A stretch of DNA of 6,117 nucleotides from MWFE01 sp964481075 (GTDB lineage: Bacteria; Bacteroidota; Bacteroidia; Bacteroidales; Tenuifilaceae), in contig CAYZSD010000183.1 of NCBI GenBank assembly GCA_964481075.1, forward strand, positions 1 through 6,117. Reading direction: 5' to 3'. Shown piece after piece: positions 5,420 through 6,117 of this stretch (position 1 is the first letter of the stretch; each line of letters starts with the position of its first letter). Made by a program: the position numbers and the translations under genes. The notes beneath the pieces were generated by a model. It worked only from the letters and a program-made list of their open reading frames with translations, had not been told where the DNA came from and made no database searches.

Positions 5420-6117
5420 CTAGTGATTTGTTTTTATTACATTTTCAAAAATTTGTTCAATCCGTCTTGCCACAATATCAGAACGAAACATTTTGTTAGC
5501 CTTTTCGAAATTATTTAAAGACATTGACAAAAAATCGTTTGGATTATTAACCATCTTCATTACCTTATCAACAATATCCTCAGAACTTTTTATCTCAATA
5601 AAATGACCGTTTTTAGTTGGTTCAAAAAAATCATTAACTCCACCCACGGCTGTTGTTAAAACAGGTAAACCAAATCCCATTGCCTCGAGCACTGCATTAG
5701 GCATTCCCTCTCCGTATGATGGAAATATAAATATGTGTGCTGCTTGGTAGGCATTTATTTTCTTTTGGTTCTCTACAAAACCACAAATTGACACATCGGG
5801 TATTTCTTGAGTTTTGACTAGATTCTGTATTTTCTCAAGTTCAAAACCATCACCACAGATATGAAGTTTAAAATTGAATTCAACCTTTTGTTTTTTTAGG
5901 TTTTTATATGCTTCAAGTAATTCGAAAATCCCTTTGGTTCCCTCTACCCTTGATAAAAAGAGAAGGTTAATAGTCTTTTCGCTTTTTAACTTGTTGAATT
6001 TATTCGCTAAGGTTTCGGGGTTAACAAAACGTACCAAATTCTTATCGAAAAGCGTGGTTTCTAAAAATATATCGCCCTTATAGCCCCACTTAATTAGTGT
6101 GTTTTTTGTGTGTTGGG
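5420..6117 (-). CDS. GT4-family glycosyltransferase, C-terminal domain (5' end off the window)
   Basis: The frame is open to the right edge, giving 231 visible residues. A TTG at 6037 is not the real start, because coding sequence (TLIKWGYKGDIFLETTLFDKN) continues upstream of it. What remains is the nucleotide-sugar-binding half of a GT-B retaining glycosyltransferase, Glycos_transf_1/GT4 type: LLFLSRVEGTKGIFELLEA around residues 51-69, LHICGDG at 84-90, ICGFVENQKKINAYQAAHIF at 110-129, then FPSYGEGMPNAVLEAMGFGL carrying the family's E-x7-E pair at E136 and E144, and the donor-loop VGGVNDFF after it. The acceptor-binding N-terminal domain, about 150 residues, is missing. It should transfer a sugar from an NDP-sugar to a growing surface-glycan unit at the cytoplasmic face of the membrane. 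Its TAG stop (5422-5420) lies in the outer arm of the nested inverted-repeat element, so its 3' end may have been shaped by that insertion. Donor and acceptor cannot be read. Confidence 0.94.
   Translation of the reverse strand, partial: QHTKNTLIKWGYKGDIFLETTLFDKNLVRFVNPETLANKFNKLKSEKTINLLFLSRVEGTKGIFELLEAYKNLKKQKVEFNFKLHICGDGFELEKIQNLVKTQEIPDVSICGFVENQKKINAYQAAHIFIFPSYGEGMPNAVLEAMGFGLPVLTTAVGGVNDFFEPTKNGHFIEIKSSEDIVDKVMKMVNNPNDFLSMSLNNFEKANKMFRSDIVARRIEQIFENVIKTNH

Larger units (their letters stand above)
5186..5422. mobile_element. Nested inverted-repeat, MITE-like intergenic element
   Basis: Three layers of inverted repeat are stacked in the gap between the glycosyltransferase and the oxidoreductase. 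The outer arms are TAGTGACCGACAAAAAC (5186-5202) and GTTTTGTTGGTCACTA (5407-5422); they pair with one mismatch and one extra A. The middle layer is a pair of TGTCATTC/GAAGAATCTT-type repeats in opposite orientation (5203-5232 and 5331-5370). The core is a perfect hairpin (5250-5312). TAGTG occurs directly at both edges (5186-5190 and 5421-5425) and could be a target-site duplication. No transposase is encoded, so any mobility would need help in trans. The right outer arm supplies the TAG stop of the glycosyltransferase. A composite of separate regulatory or REP-like repeats is the alternative. Confidence 0.65.

Noticed and set aside
5874..6083. 69-codon plus-strand frame
   Set aside because: Antisense to the glycosyltransferase C-terminal domain, whose motifs are clear.

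Overview
The window reads as an internal slice of a surface-polysaccharide (capsule, O-antigen or exopolysaccharide) locus from an AT-rich member of the Bacteroidota, probably Bacteroidales-like. The pointers are the gene content (GT4 glycosyltransferase, fused dehydrogenase/Gfo-Idh-MocA oxidoreductase, toroid-fold protein, ATP-grasp ligase), the absence of Shine-Dalgarno sequences before the starts, a stand-alone S23-type four-helix-bundle gene, and intergenic repeats of the TGTCATTC...GAAGAATCTT type. This assignment is an inference; there is no rRNA or other taxonomic marker here.

All convincing genes lie on the minus strand, so transcription runs from high to low coordinates. In that order they are: the C-terminal part of a GT4 glycosyltransferase (5420-6117, start beyond the right edge); an intergenic nested inverted-repeat element (about 5186-5422) centred on a perfect 28-bp-arm hairpin; a 709-residue bi-domain oxidoreductase (3034-5163); a 390-residue protein with an alpha/alpha-toroid look (1849-3021), separated from the oxidoreductase by only 12 bases; a repeat-rich stretch (1540-1848) with the broken 5' end of a four-helix-bundle gene; an intact four-helix-bundle gene (1168-1539); a short purine-rich repeat stretch (1088-1167); and a 5'-complete ATP-grasp ligase (1-1087) that runs off the left edge.

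Read together, the glycosyltransferase, oxidoreductase, toroid protein and ATP-grasp enzyme look like one pathway that builds and decorates a glycan: sugar transfer, an NAD(P)-dependent change to a sugar, a step on a polymer or oligosaccharide, and possibly ligation of an amine or amino acid to a carboxylate. No substrate can be read from the sequence. Two insert-like, repeat-bounded modules interrupt this gene series: the nested palindrome after the glycosyltransferase, and the four-helix-bundle module (one intact gene, one truncated relative, and purine/pyrimidine repeats in opposite orientation on either side). These non-coding and accessory parts are the most unusual content. No RNA gene, CRISPR array, transposase, reverse transcriptase or origin was seen.
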